DNA from: Rhodococcus sp. IEGM 1409
GTDB taxonomy: Bacteria; Actinomycetota; Actinomycetes; Mycobacteriales; Mycobacteriaceae
DNA length: 64,000 bases
Reading direction: 5' to 3'
Assembly: GCF_030056735.1 (NCBI RefSeq)
Contig: NZ_JASHKN010000013.1
Coordinates: 62,001 to 126,000, forward strand
A program made the translations under genes and the position numbers. The first letter of the stretch is position 1; every line of letters starts with the position of its first letter. Shown piece by piece: positions 26,364 to 34,324 of this stretch. The notes beneath the pieces were generated by a model. The model had not been told where the DNA came from, did not search any database, and saw only the letters and a list, made by a program, of their open reading frames with translations.

Positions 26364-27667
26364 AAGCCACAGCGCGCGTCGCTCTGATGACGGTGCGAGG
26401 CGAAGGCCGAAAGGCGTTGATTACCTTCGCACTACCCGTATCGGCCTTCGCCGCGTCAACCACCCTGTTGCTCACGGTTCTCGGTGGCTATGGTGCATTT
26501 GCGGGCAGATCGAGCGAATCCGGGGCAGCGGCATATCTCGCGCTCGCCGGGGTTGCCTCCGTGTTGATGATCGTCCCGGCAGTCACTCTCGGTCTGGCGG
26601 CGGCCCGCCTGGGTGCCCGTCGTCGAGACGAACGTCTGGCCGCGCTGCGACTCATCGGATCCACCCCCCGTCAGATTGTTGCGCTGTGCGCTGCGGAATC
26701 GGGTATCCAGGGTTTGGGCGGTGCGTTGATCGGCGTGTTGGGGTATTTCCTCGCGTTGCCACTCGTAGCCCTCTTGCGATTTCAAGGCCGGACCTTCGAG
26801 TGGGGTGAGCTCTGGGTAGGCGCACTTCCTTTGGTGGGCATCGTATTCGGTATGACCGTCCTGGCTTCTTTGACGTCGATGCTCGGGATGCGCCAGGTGT
26901 TCGTGAGCCCGTTGGGCGTCACGGCGGGCAATCCCAGTGCCGCACCGAAGATGATCTTTGCTGTTGCGGGTGTCGGGGTTCTGTTGGGATGGAGTGCATT
27001 CGGAGGTTCCGCGGCAAGTATCGCGGCCATTCTAGTGGGACTGGGTGTCTGCTTCGGCGTGGTTGCGCTGGTCGGTCCGTTTGTCATCTTGGTGCTCGGA
27101 AAAATCATGCTCAAATGCGCCAAAGACGGTGCGTCGTTGATTGCGGCTCGTCGGGTCCTGGATAATCCGAAGGCAGTGTGGCGCACGGTCAGCGGTGTGA
27201 CGATGGCAAGTTTTGTTGCCGCCGGAACCTCTTTGCTCGCCGCGATCGGCAACGGGGAAGGGCGAGATCTGGAACCAGGACAGGAGTTCCTGTTCGCGGA
27301 CATGCGAACCGGTGTGTTGTTCACTCTGGGAGCAACATTCACGTTGGCTGCCATCTCGTCCGCGCTCACCCAGGTATCCGGGATCCTCGACAACCGCGAG
27401 TTGTATCGAAGCCTGACACTGGCCGGTACACCCATCGAGGTGATGGACAGCGCACGCATGCGGCACGTTCGCACTCCCGTCGTCGTGATGGCACTGGCCG
27501 GTGCCGGCGCGGCACTGCTGTTCCTCTTCCCGCTGGCAGGGGCCGCCGTGCTGACTACTCCGATGGCGCTCGTTCAGTTGGGCGTCACCCTGGCAGCGGG
27601 GATCGCGTTGGTGTTGGCCAGTGCATTCGCGGCCAGGCCCGTCATGCGACGGGTACTCGCGGGCTGA
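26360..27667 (+). CDS. FtsX-like ABC transporter permease
   Basis: A 435-residue membrane protein with FtsX-type helices. An N-terminal helix after KALITFALPVSAFAASTTLLL is followed by a four-helix block to about residue 250 and a second block at about 315-435. A cytoplasmic ARLGARRRDERLAALRLIGSTPRQI loop follows the second helix, as in bacitracin-type/FtsX permeases. It overlaps the ATPase gene by ATGA. The large extracellular domain of MacB is lacking, so it belongs to the short two-module group. Confidence 0.9.
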   Translation: MKATARVALMTVRGEGRKALITFALPVSAFAASTTLLLTVLGGYGAFAGRSSESGAAAYLALAGVASVLMIVPAVTLGLAAARLGARRRDERLAALRLIGSTPRQIVALCAAESGIQGLGGALIGVLGYFLALPLVALLRFQGRTFEWGELWVGALPLVGIVFGMTVLASLTSMLGMRQVFVSPLGVTAGNPSAAPKMIFAVAGVGVLLGWSAFGGSAASIAAILVGLGVCFGVVALVGPFVILVLGKIMLKCAKDGASLIAARRVLDNPKAVWRTVSGVTMASFVAAGTSLLAAIGNGEGRDLEPGQEFLFADMRTGVLFTLGATFTLAAISSALTQVSGILDNRELYRSLTLAGTPIEVMDSARMRHVRTPVVVMALAGAGAALLFLFPLAGAAVLTTPMALVQLGVTLAAGIALVLASAFAARPVMRRVLAG

Positions 27668-27685
27668 ATCTCAACCCGTCGTCCG

Positions 27686-28534
27686 TCAGTTCTGTCTCCG
27701 GAACGGTTCCGCCAACTGGCTGAGATAGTCGTCCGGGTAGTCGGGCTTGGCCGCCATACCGAGATCGTCACTGCTGAATCGCTTTTCCGGATCGAAAGAA
27801 TAGGTACGGAACAGGTGGTCCCAGATCAGAGTGAACAATCCGAAGTTGACGTCACCGATTCCAGCCCACTTCAGATGATGGAATCGGTGACCGGCGTTGA
27901 GCGCGAGTATCGGACGCAGAGGACCGATTCGGTAGTCGGCATTCGAATGCTGAAGCAAGAGTTGGACAGCGACACAAACCGCGAGTGCCGAGGCAACCGG
28001 GACGGGCATCCCGAGAAGGATCAGCGGCAGGACGCCGCCTGCGGTTTCGAAAGTCTGATGCACGGGATGTTTCATGAGTCCGTTCATGCCGTAGAACCGC
28101 TCGAGGCTGTGATGGACTGCGTGAAAGCGCCACAACCATCCAATCTTGTGACTGATCAGATGCACGACGGTGATACCGAAATCCGCAACCAGTACTGCGA
28201 ACACAACCTGAACGACAAACGGAAGGCTGCTCGGCCACAACCCGTCGAATGGAATCACCGCTGCCATCAACGGAATGACGGCGACACTCACCAGGATGAG
28301 TGATTCGTTGACAAACGCGTGGATTGCGTCGCGAAACCTGTCAGCTCCCGGGGCATTCCACGAAGATTCGTAGGGAAGTGCCCGTTCGGCCGCGAAAGAG
28401 CAGACCACTGCGAAGAGAATCAATGCCACCAGCGACCATTTCGGCGCACCGGATGCCGCGAGCGCAATTGCCGCTCCGTTGATTCCCAAGAGCATGAACG
28501 GGACGTACCCGTATCTGACGATGAACGTGAGCAT
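27686..28534 (-). CDS. Sterol desaturase / fatty acid hydroxylase family protein
   Basis: A 282-residue membrane protein with the eight-histidine di-iron signature: HLISHKIGW (H-x3-H-type), FHAVHHSLE (H-x2-HH), HPVHQ and HRFHHLKW. Four or so membrane helices surround these motifs. It could hydroxylate or desaturate a lipid, sterol or carotenoid. Its presence near a sterol regulon is suggestive, but no KstR site lies upstream. The start at 28534 was chosen at the first Met before the membrane segment. The 3' end is 18 bases from the convergent permease gene. Confidence 0.85.
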   Translation of the reverse strand: MLTFIVRYGYVPFMLLGINGAAIALAASGAPKWSLVALILFAVVCSFAAERALPYESSWNAPGADRFRDAIHAFVNESLILVSVAVIPLMAAVIPFDGLWPSSLPFVVQVVFAVLVADFGITVVHLISHKIGWLWRFHAVHHSLERFYGMNGLMKHPVHQTFETAGGVLPLILLGMPVPVASALAVCVAVQLLLQHSNADYRIGPLRPILALNAGHRFHHLKWAGIGDVNFGLFTLIWDHLFRTYSFDPEKRFSSDDLGMAAKPDYPDDYLSQLAEPFRRQN

Positions 28535-28593
28535 GTATTCGATGGTGTACGGCGCGGGTGGTCCTCGACTTGTACGAATCGGTCGACTTTCAG

Positions 28594-28941
28594 TCAGTCG
28601 AAAACTGCCATACGTACTTCTGGGTGGTCCGAGAGGTCCTCTGTCAAGGCCGTCGCAACCGGTGAGTCGGTCTCGACCGCGCGGAAGGTTGTTGTCGCGA
28701 TGTCGATGACAAACATGCGTTGATCGTTTTCGTCGAGTCGGAGAGTCGCTGCTGTGCAAGGCGAGTGGGGATTCTTCGAGGGGTGCTCCTGGTGCACCGC
28801 TGCCCGCACGCCGGGAGCTGGGTCAGCGAGTCACTCGACGCTGATCGGTCCGACCTGTTCACTGGAGCAGGCAGTGGCCGTCGAGACAAGCAGGGCGGCT
28901 ACCGTCCACAGCAGTACACGAATCACACGAGAAGCGGCCAC
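28594..28941 (-). pseudogene. Small lipoprotein gene interrupted by an in-frame TGA
   Basis: Reading from GTG 28941, the first 36 codons give a convincing lipoprotein signal (AALLVSTATAC, lipobox Cys) and then meet a TGA at 28831-28833. In the same frame the sequence continues for about 78 codons to 28594 with protein-like content (CTAATLRLDEND, MFVIDIATTTF). Either this is one gene broken by a single nonsense mutation, or the downstream part starts separately at GTG 28809. It is 60 bases upstream of, and co-directional with, the sterol-desaturase-like gene. No function is recognised. Confidence 0.5.
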
Positions 28942-28973
28942 CCGTCGATCATGCCCGAGTCGCCCGTGCAGAC

Positions 28974-29798
28974 CTACTTCGTCAGTACGGTGGCGAGTGC
29001 AGCGCTCAGATACGGAGTGATGTTCTCGACGACACGTGTCACGATCGCGGTGGCAACGTCAGCGGGTTGCAGTGGCACCGAGGGTGTCTGCGGCAACGCC
29101 GGGGGAGCAGGCGGCGCGGGCTGCGACATCATCGGTTGATAAGTGTTGTGCTTCGTGAAGTATCCGAATACCGAGTCGACGAACACCTCGGGAGCATCAC
29201 GGGGCTTGGGCATGTTGCAGATGCCGTCACCCTCGATGCAGACTTCCTGCACTGCGATGTCACCGAATCCGCTGCGTGCTCCGGACATCGTTGCTCCTGG
29301 AACGACATTGGGCACTACAGTTTCGATACCTCCGGCCGAATTCCGGGGGTCGGCGTAGAGCACACCTTCGACTTGCGACTGCGGAATGGATCCGTCGCGC
29401 GCGATGTCGCCGAGCACGTCGCCGGCGATCCGCGCACCCTGTGAGTACCCGGTCACGACGATCTCGCTGCCTGGGCACTGAGCGTGAAAAGCGTTGACTT
29501 CGCTGCGCAGCGTCTGGGCGCCGACGGCAACACTCTGGTCGTACGTCTGATCGCCGAGCGGCCAGAAGCTAGCCGGGTAGGTTACCGGTTTGGAGGCGTA
29601 ACCCTGGGCTACGTAGCGGTCGGTGACGGGTTGCGTCGTTTGTCCCGTCGGATCCCAAGTTCCGCCAACTGCGAATACCGCACCGGACGGGCACGACCCA
29701 CCGTCATTCGGGGCCGCTCCGGCAGGAACCGACGTCACTAGAGTCACCCCCGCTGTGACTGCAACCGTGCAGGCCACTGACATCGCGTATTTCCTCAT
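28974..29798 (-). CDS. Secreted cutinase/PE-PPE-type alpha/beta hydrolase
   Basis: A 274-residue secreted hydrolase with a Sec signal (MRKYAMSVACTVAVTAGV to about AGAA). The nucleophile elbow is VTGYSQGARIAG, an Asp follows in CIEGDGICNMP and a His in TKHNTYQ, giving the cutinase-like triad of the PE-PPE domain family. The C-terminus has a Pro/Ala-rich linker and a short hydrophobic tail. Substrates of relatives are lipid esters. An upstream in-frame ATG at 29813 is possible; neither start has a strong ribosome site. Confidence 0.85.
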   Translation of the reverse strand: MRKYAMSVACTVAVTAGVTLVTSVPAGAAPNDGGSCPSGAVFAVGGTWDPTGQTTQPVTDRYVAQGYASKPVTYPASFWPLGDQTYDQSVAVGAQTLRSEVNAFHAQCPGSEIVVTGYSQGARIAGDVLGDIARDGSIPQSQVEGVLYADPRNSAGGIETVVPNVVPGATMSGARSGFGDIAVQEVCIEGDGICNMPKPRDAPEVFVDSVFGYFTKHNTYQPMMSQPAPPAPPALPQTPSVPLQPADVATAIVTRVVENITPYLSAALATVLTK

Positions 29799-29971
29799 CG
29801 GGTCTGTCCCCATCTATCTACGTTCTCGTTCATTGGCGAGACAACCCGCGGTCCGACGCGTTTCGTTCGGTACTGAAGAGAATGGTGATGGGGCGATAAG
29901 TCCTGGAGGTAATCCGTGCGTAAACAGGAAGTTGCAGGCCGACGCTGTTTCCTACCGGCGTGTGTGGCGGG

Positions 29972-31159
29972 TCACGGCGTCGGTACCTGCGGTGGGTGAT
30001 CCGGCTCGAGGAGTGTGCCGATCGCCTTGCCCATCGTCACGGCGTTGTTGAGATCCGCGTTGGTTGTCGGCCCGAGTGTCGCGTAGACAACGATCGTCGT
30101 CTTCGAGTCGGGGTAGTAGAGCGCAAGGCCGTTGTAACCGCCGTACGACGGGTTCATCACCAGCCAACCGTCGAGGTGTCCGGTCCCGAAGGAAAAGAAC
30201 TTGTCGGCCGTCATACTTCCCAAGCCCGCAGTCGTCGGCGCCATCTGTTGCTCGAAAGCCTTGTCGGAGAGTAACTCTCCGGTGCCCAGTGCGCGCACCC
30301 ACTTCCCGACGTCGGCGACCGTCGCGTTCATGTTTCCGCTGTGTAGGAATGCCGTCGGATTCCAGAAAGTGGAGTCTTCGAACACTCCGCGTTCATTGGT
30401 GTAGCCGTGCAGGATCGGCTCGTCCATCTGCGACGTGAGCACAACGCTGCTGTGATCCATCCCGAGCGGATCGAAGACGCGCTGCTGAAGTAGTTCGCCC
30501 AGCGGCTTTCCGGTCGCCTTCTCCATGACGTCGCCGAGCAGCGTCAGGTCGCTGTGCGCATACGCCCAACTGGTGCCGGGTTCGAACAGCGGTGGGCGGG
30601 AGTTGGCTAGATCGAGGATCTCCTGAGCAGTCCAGCCCTTCATCGGGTTGTCCGTGAAGAGTTTCAGGAACTGCGGATCGGTCACGTAGTCGGAGATGCC
30701 CGACGTGCTGTTGGCCAGCATTCGCGGAGTGATCGTATCTGCGCGTGGAAAGTTCGGTTCCCACTTCGCGATCGGTTGATCGAGTGGCAGCGTGCCATCT
30801 TCGTCGAGTTGCAGCAGGACGGTCGAGAGCATCGGCTCCATCGGCTGGCCGACGCGCAACTGCATGTCGGTAGTCGCCGGAACTCCGATAGGGGACTCTC
30901 CGACGGCGCCGAGAGCAACTTCGTCGTCGCCCCGCCACACCCCGAACACAGCGGCACTGAGGCCCAAGTCGGCCACCTGACGGCGGACGATATCCGTGAT
31001 CTCGGTGGATTCCTGACTGCTCGAGGTGTTGGGAGATGCGCTGCTCGTGTTTGTTGCGGAGTCCTCGTCGGAACTGCACGCAGCGGTGGCGACGGCAGCG
31101 GTCAAGGCGATCGACAGAGCGGCTAGCCGCACCCGAGTGCGGTGGTGGGAGGAATTCAT
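29972..31159 (-). CDS. Beta-lactamase-fold lipoprotein lacking the SxxK motif
   Basis: A 395-residue lipoprotein (lipobox TAAC, Cys28; then a Ser/Thr-rich linker to about residue 55) with a class C beta-lactamase/DD-peptidase fold. Flanking motifs align well (LANSTSGISDYV, FEPGTSWAYAHSDLTLLG, GNMNATVADVGKWVRAL). At the position of the catalytic Ser-x-x-Lys, however, it reads RVG-Q-P-M-E (Gln105, Glu108). The second motif is Y-A-H rather than Y-x-N. It is therefore probably a pseudoenzyme, a surface-attached binding protein rather than a hydrolase. Start chosen at ATG 31159, just before the signal peptide. Confidence 0.85.
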   Translation of the reverse strand: MNSSHHRTRVRLAALSIALTAAVATAACSSDEDSATNTSSASPNTSSSQESTEITDIVRRQVADLGLSAAVFGVWRGDDEVALGAVGESPIGVPATTDMQLRVGQPMEPMLSTVLLQLDEDGTLPLDQPIAKWEPNFPRADTITPRMLANSTSGISDYVTDPQFLKLFTDNPMKGWTAQEILDLANSRPPLFEPGTSWAYAHSDLTLLGDVMEKATGKPLGELLQQRVFDPLGMDHSSVVLTSQMDEPILHGYTNERGVFEDSTFWNPTAFLHSGNMNATVADVGKWVRALGTGELLSDKAFEQQMAPTTAGLGSMTADKFFSFGTGHLDGWLVMNPSYGGYNGLALYYPDSKTTIVVYATLGPTTNADLNNAVTMGKAIGTLLEPDHPPQVPTP

Positions 31160-31292
31160 GCCTGCGATCCCTTCGATGTGGAAATCGAGCAACCGACGCC
31201 TAGCAATGTCCCAATTGGCCGAATTTACCGCAGTTGAAAGGAGGAGGGATCAGATCGACCGTAAGGGGCAACTGCTGTTTTCAGTGCAGCCC

Positions 31293-31580
31293 TCATTCGG
31301 GTGCCGCGTCCGGTTCCTCTCGCAGGTCCCGCGCTTGCCGATGCTCGGCGTTGATGCGACGGGCTTCGGTGAGTTGGTCTTCGAGGATGATGATGCGGCA
31401 AGCCGCGTCGAGCGCCGTGCCGTTGGCTACAAGTTCGTGCGCGCGGGCTGCGATGCGAAGCTGGTAGCGGGAGTATCGGCGGTGCCCGCCCTCGGAGCGT
31501 TGCGGGGTGAGCAGTTTCGCGGCGTCGAGGCTGCGAAGGAAAGCTTGTCTGACGCCGAGGATCTCGGCGGCATGTCCCAT
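31293..31580 (-). CDS. MerR-family HTH regulator (short)
   Basis: A 95-residue MerR-type protein: HTH MGHAAEILGVRQAFLRSLDAAKLL, wing QRSEGGHRRYSRYQLRIAARA, then a short helix ending in a variable tail. Related actinobacterial proteins usually have about ten more residues before the HTH, and here the frame upstream of 31580 indeed encodes DDENYPAYS in the expected place but has no ATG, GTG or TTG before the TGA at about 31662. The start is therefore uncertain and the gene may have lost its original start codon. Confidence 0.75.
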   Translation of the reverse strand: MGHAAEILGVRQAFLRSLDAAKLLTPQRSEGGHRRYSRYQLRIAARAHELVANGTALDAACRIIILEDQLTEARRINAEHRQARDLREEPDAAPE

Positions 31581-31676
31581 GCTGTATGCCGGGTAGTTCT
31601 CGTCGTCGAATCTGCCGGACGGGTCACCCGGGGGTATATCTGCCGAAATGGCTCGCTTCTTTCACTGAACGGACGG

Positions 31677-31705
31677 GGCCCCCGGCGCGAGGTGCGCCGG
31701 GGGCC
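31677..31705. terminator. GC-rich hairpin, 12-bp stem
   Basis: Perfect 12-bp stem (31677-31688 with 31694-31705) and a 5-base loop, with no T-run. No gene is seen ending here on the plus strand; on the minus strand it lies upstream of the MerR gene, so it may end an unannotated RNA transcribed from the right. Confidence 0.5.
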
Positions 31706-31790
31706 GGATGGGGTTGAACTTACTTACATAACTGCATTCTTTCGAACTTCCGGACTCGCACAAGACATCCGATAGCCGCTTTGAAGGGGG

Positions 31791-31836
31791 GTGCCGGGTC
31801 CGACTACACACTCACACACGAATTCGGCCCCGGCAC
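31791..31836. other. Extended stem-loop of unknown role
   Basis: An 8-bp outer stem (31791-31798 with 31829-31836) continues after one mismatch into 4 more pairs (31800-31803 with 31824-31827) around a 20-base loop, preceded by a run of six G. It could be part of a small RNA or a transcript end. Confidence 0.4.
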
Positions 31837-32064
31837 GTCCCTGCCCTGCGGTACTGCTTGCGGGTAGTTCATTTCTCCCGCATCTCTTGACTCGTTCCTT
31901 GCTACGAGAGAAAAGATACAACACCCTTGCGAGAATGTCTACCCCAACTGCTGTAGATATTTTGATGCGAACTTTCTAGGTACTGCTGATCGGGAACGAC
32001 CTGGTCACCGGGGGTGCGAGCGCGCGGTGCGAGACGTACGAGGTGGATCTGGGACAATGTTCCG

Positions 32065-32301
32065 ATGCGAAATACCCCGAAGTCCGAGTCGTTGTTGCGT
32101 GCCCGCGCGGAGAGGGAAGAGCAAACCAGCCCCTCCGAGCATCCCGCAGGTGGTACCTCGAACCACGAAGAGGACTCGGCGTCGTCCGAGCCGGGGGCAC
32201 GCAGCAGTAGTGCCTCGATTCGGTCTGCTCGGTCAGAGCTCTCGACCCACGCCCGGGCGGTGGAAAGCATGCACGAGGCGATGCATCCTGATCGCGATTG
32301 A
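32065..32301 (+). CDS. Possible small hypothetical protein
   Basis: A 78-codon frame from ATG 32065, rich in Ser, Glu and Arg, with third-position GC content compatible with coding. No domain, signal peptide or membrane segment is recognised and the ribosome site is weak. It could equally be chance. Confidence 0.25.
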   Translation: MRNTPKSESLLRARAEREEQTSPSEHPAGGTSNHEEDSASSEPGARSSSASIRSARSELSTHARAVESMHEAMHPDRD

Positions 32302-32428
32302 ATCCGTTGCCCAGTCGGGCGTGTGCGTGTCCACTCCGACAGTTCACGATCACCTTCACCGGTTCTCGGATGCGAGAAGACCGGGTCGAGATGCCAGGTA
32401 ACTTTTTCATGTTGCTCGCCGCAACGCA

Positions 32429-32474
32429 CGACGGTCGCCGCACTCCCGAAACAGAGGAGTGGCGACGACCGTCG
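32429..32474 (-). terminator. Hairpin downstream of choD
   Basis: Outer 9-bp stem (32429-32437 with 32466-32474), an internal irregularity, then about 6 more pairs around a 9-base loop, located 32 bases after the choD stop on its strand. Probable end of the kstD-hsd4B-choD transcript; no T-run. Confidence 0.6.
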
Positions 32475-32506
32475 AGTTGTCAGGGCGTGTGCCTGGTACT
32501 TGAAAC

Positions 32507-34270
32507 TCAGGGCAGCAACTGGTCCAGGAAGGTGTTGCTGAAGACCTTGTGCGGATCCAACGCGTTGTAGGCGGCGTTGGCGGTGTCCCAGTTGTCGCTC
32601 GAAGGAACACCCTCGCGGTAGGTCTGGGGGAGGCCCTGGGTGATGATCGGGGTGTCGGTGTACGGCTTGTCGGGGCCGAACGCCCAGCCCTTGGACCACT
32701 CGGGGCGGAAGGTGGCGTCGTTGTTGTTGTAGTGATTGCGCATCCACTGTTCCATTTCGCGGTAGAACGCGAACATGCCGGGAGTTCCCGGGACACCGAG
32801 GACGTTGAGCCAGATGGCGGTGTCCCATTCCGGATGGTCGGGGCGGGGGCGCATGGCCGAGATGGTGGGGGCGCCTGCCGAGTCGACCTCGACCTCGGAC
32901 GGTTGATCGAGGCCGCAGCAGCGGATTTCGACGGGGCCGTTGAGGGGGAACTGTCCGATGGAGCGGTAGTACTCCATGCGGCCGTTGAACCACTGGGTGA
33001 AATCGTGGATGACCTGGCCGATGTTGGCACGAGAGGTGATGACGGCTCCGCCGCCTTCGGTCAGGCGCAGGGTGGTGGCCCGGATGTAGAACTGGACGTC
33101 CTTGGACCATCCCCACAGGTCGTTGGCGAAGGTCGCGGCGAGCCCGGCAACGGTGGTGGCGTACATGATCTGCCCGAATGCCGGTGCGATGCCCGGGTTT
33201 CCGGCGTTGATCTGGCCGATCATGTCGGTGACAGGTTCGGGAAGGTTGTCGGAGAAGATGTAGTTGTACGGCCCGGTCACCTCACGCGAGAACGGCGGTT
33301 TGGTGGGGGCAAGTGACCACACCTTCATCCAAGGACGTTCGGTGAAGGGGTACCAAATTGCTTCTGCGCGACCGTTTTCGCGGACGAACTTCTCGAAGGT
33401 GCGTCCGGAAGCGCCGCGGGCACCGAAGAGTTCCTGCCAACCGATGTCGGTGTGGCTGACGCAGCGCATGCGGTAGTTGGGAGCGGCTTGCAAGGTGACG
33501 GAGGTGAGGAAGGTTCGTCCGAGGTGAGTCAGCAGCGGCTTGATCGCCGCGTCGCTACGCGCGTACGTCTCGAGCGCGTATTCACTGCCGTTCCAGACCA
33601 CTGCGGTCAGGGACGTGACCAGGTTGGAGAGTGAGCCGAAAGTCTGTCCGGGAACATGCGCTTCGCCTTCGGCGGGAAGAGCCGCGCCGTGGGCATCGAC
33701 GGCGAGGCAACCGGCGATGGTCAACACACCAGGCGCCGGTAGGTTCGCGAACCCGAGGCCCTGTGCCTGCAGTGCGGTGGTGATGGCGTCGAGGGTCGCG
33801 CCGGGTCCCGCAGTGACGGTAGCCGGGCTACCACCCGCGTTGACGGAGACGCCGGTGAGATGGACTGTGGTGTCGGCGAGGATGACCTTGTCGACCGGCG
33901 CACCGTTGACGATGGTCAGCGGCGTCCAACCGTGCATGGCACCGCGAGGGCGGATGGTGTAGCCGTTGGCATGGCCCCAGTTGGCGAGGCGGACTACGTC
34001 TTCGGGCGTCTTGGGCGAACAGGTCCAGATCGCGTCGAGCATGATCTCTTTGGACCAGTTCTGATATGCCTGCTGGTAGAGGGCGATGCCTTCGGGGAAG
34101 GCAGGCGGAGGGGTGAGGGTGGAGACGGGACCACCCGCGGAGCCGGAAGAGCCGGCGGGGACGGCGTAGGCCGGCGTCCAGCCGGCGAATGCGGTCGCTG
34201 CCACGGCGCCGGCTCCAGCGGCCATGAAACCTCGTCGGGACAGTCGGAACTTTTCGTCTTGTGCCGTCAT
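32507..34270 (-). CDS. choD: Cholesterol oxidase, covalent-flavin (VAO/type II) family, Tat-exported
   Basis: A 587-residue secreted oxidase of the vanillyl-alcohol-oxidase fold, resembling Brevibacterium sterolicum type II cholesterol oxidase: it oxidises the 3-hydroxyl and isomerises to cholest-4-en-3-one. A Tat signal (LSRRGFMAAGAG... to about AYA, residue 36) is followed by the FAD domain with RPRGAMHGWTPL, whose His113 is the expected covalent flavin attachment site. The C-terminal part contains YREMEQWMRNHYNNND. It follows hsd4B by 54 bases on the same strand, and a 6-bp inverted repeat lies in the gap. The flavin-linked group differs from the GMC-type ChoD of mycobacteria. Confidence 0.9.
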   Translation of the reverse strand: MTAQDEKFRLSRRGFMAAGAGAVAATAFAGWTPAYAVPAGSSGSAGGPVSTLTPPPAFPEGIALYQQAYQNWSKEIMLDAIWTCSPKTPEDVVRLANWGHANGYTIRPRGAMHGWTPLTIVNGAPVDKVILADTTVHLTGVSVNAGGSPATVTAGPGATLDAITTALQAQGLGFANLPAPGVLTIAGCLAVDAHGAALPAEGEAHVPGQTFGSLSNLVTSLTAVVWNGSEYALETYARSDAAIKPLLTHLGRTFLTSVTLQAAPNYRMRCVSHTDIGWQELFGARGASGRTFEKFVRENGRAEAIWYPFTERPWMKVWSLAPTKPPFSREVTGPYNYIFSDNLPEPVTDMIGQINAGNPGIAPAFGQIMYATTVAGLAATFANDLWGWSKDVQFYIRATTLRLTEGGGAVITSRANIGQVIHDFTQWFNGRMEYYRSIGQFPLNGPVEIRCCGLDQPSEVEVDSAGAPTISAMRPRPDHPEWDTAIWLNVLGVPGTPGMFAFYREMEQWMRNHYNNNDATFRPEWSKGWAFGPDKPYTDTPIITQGLPQTYREGVPSSDNWDTANAAYNALDPHKVFSNTFLDQLLP

Positions 34271-34294
34271 CTTCGGGCTACTCCATCGGGTTCG

Positions 34295-34312
34295 AGAACT
34301 ACGGTGAGTTCT
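34295..34312. promoter_or_regulatory. Inverted repeat upstream of choD
   Basis: AGAACT-N6-AGTTCT, a perfect inverted repeat 25 bases upstream of the choD start, in the 54-base gap after hsd4B. Half-sites resemble KstR half-sites (GAAC/GTTC), but the spacing is wrong for KstR, so it may bind another TetR-type protein or be fortuitous. Confidence 0.4.
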
Positions 34313-34324
34313 AACAGGTGGGTA

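Larger units (their letters stand above)
31581..32506. other. 926-base intergenic stretch with hairpins
   Basis: Between the MerR gene and choD no convincing long gene is seen. The stretch holds two strong stem-loops (31677-31705 and 31791-31836), an AT-richer patch at about 31880-31980, one weak small open frame (32065-32301) and the choD-side hairpin (32429-32474). Base composition at 31900-31980 is noticeably less GC-rich than its surroundings, which would suit a promoter or a small RNA gene. Confidence 0.5.

Noticed and set aside
31780-31800. Possible 6C small RNA because of a run of six C on the minus strand
   Set aside because: Only one C-run is seen, whereas 6C RNA needs two C-loops in adjacent stems; the local fold does not fit.
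31902-33116. A 404-codon minus-strand frame spanning the choD 3' end
   Set aside because: Half of it is choD in another frame; the rest is Arg/Ser-rich low-complexity sequence with no domain.
34295-34312. KstR site upstream of choD
   Set aside because: The half-sites are similar, but the 6-base spacer between AGAACT and AGTTCT breaks the AAC-N2-GTT core.
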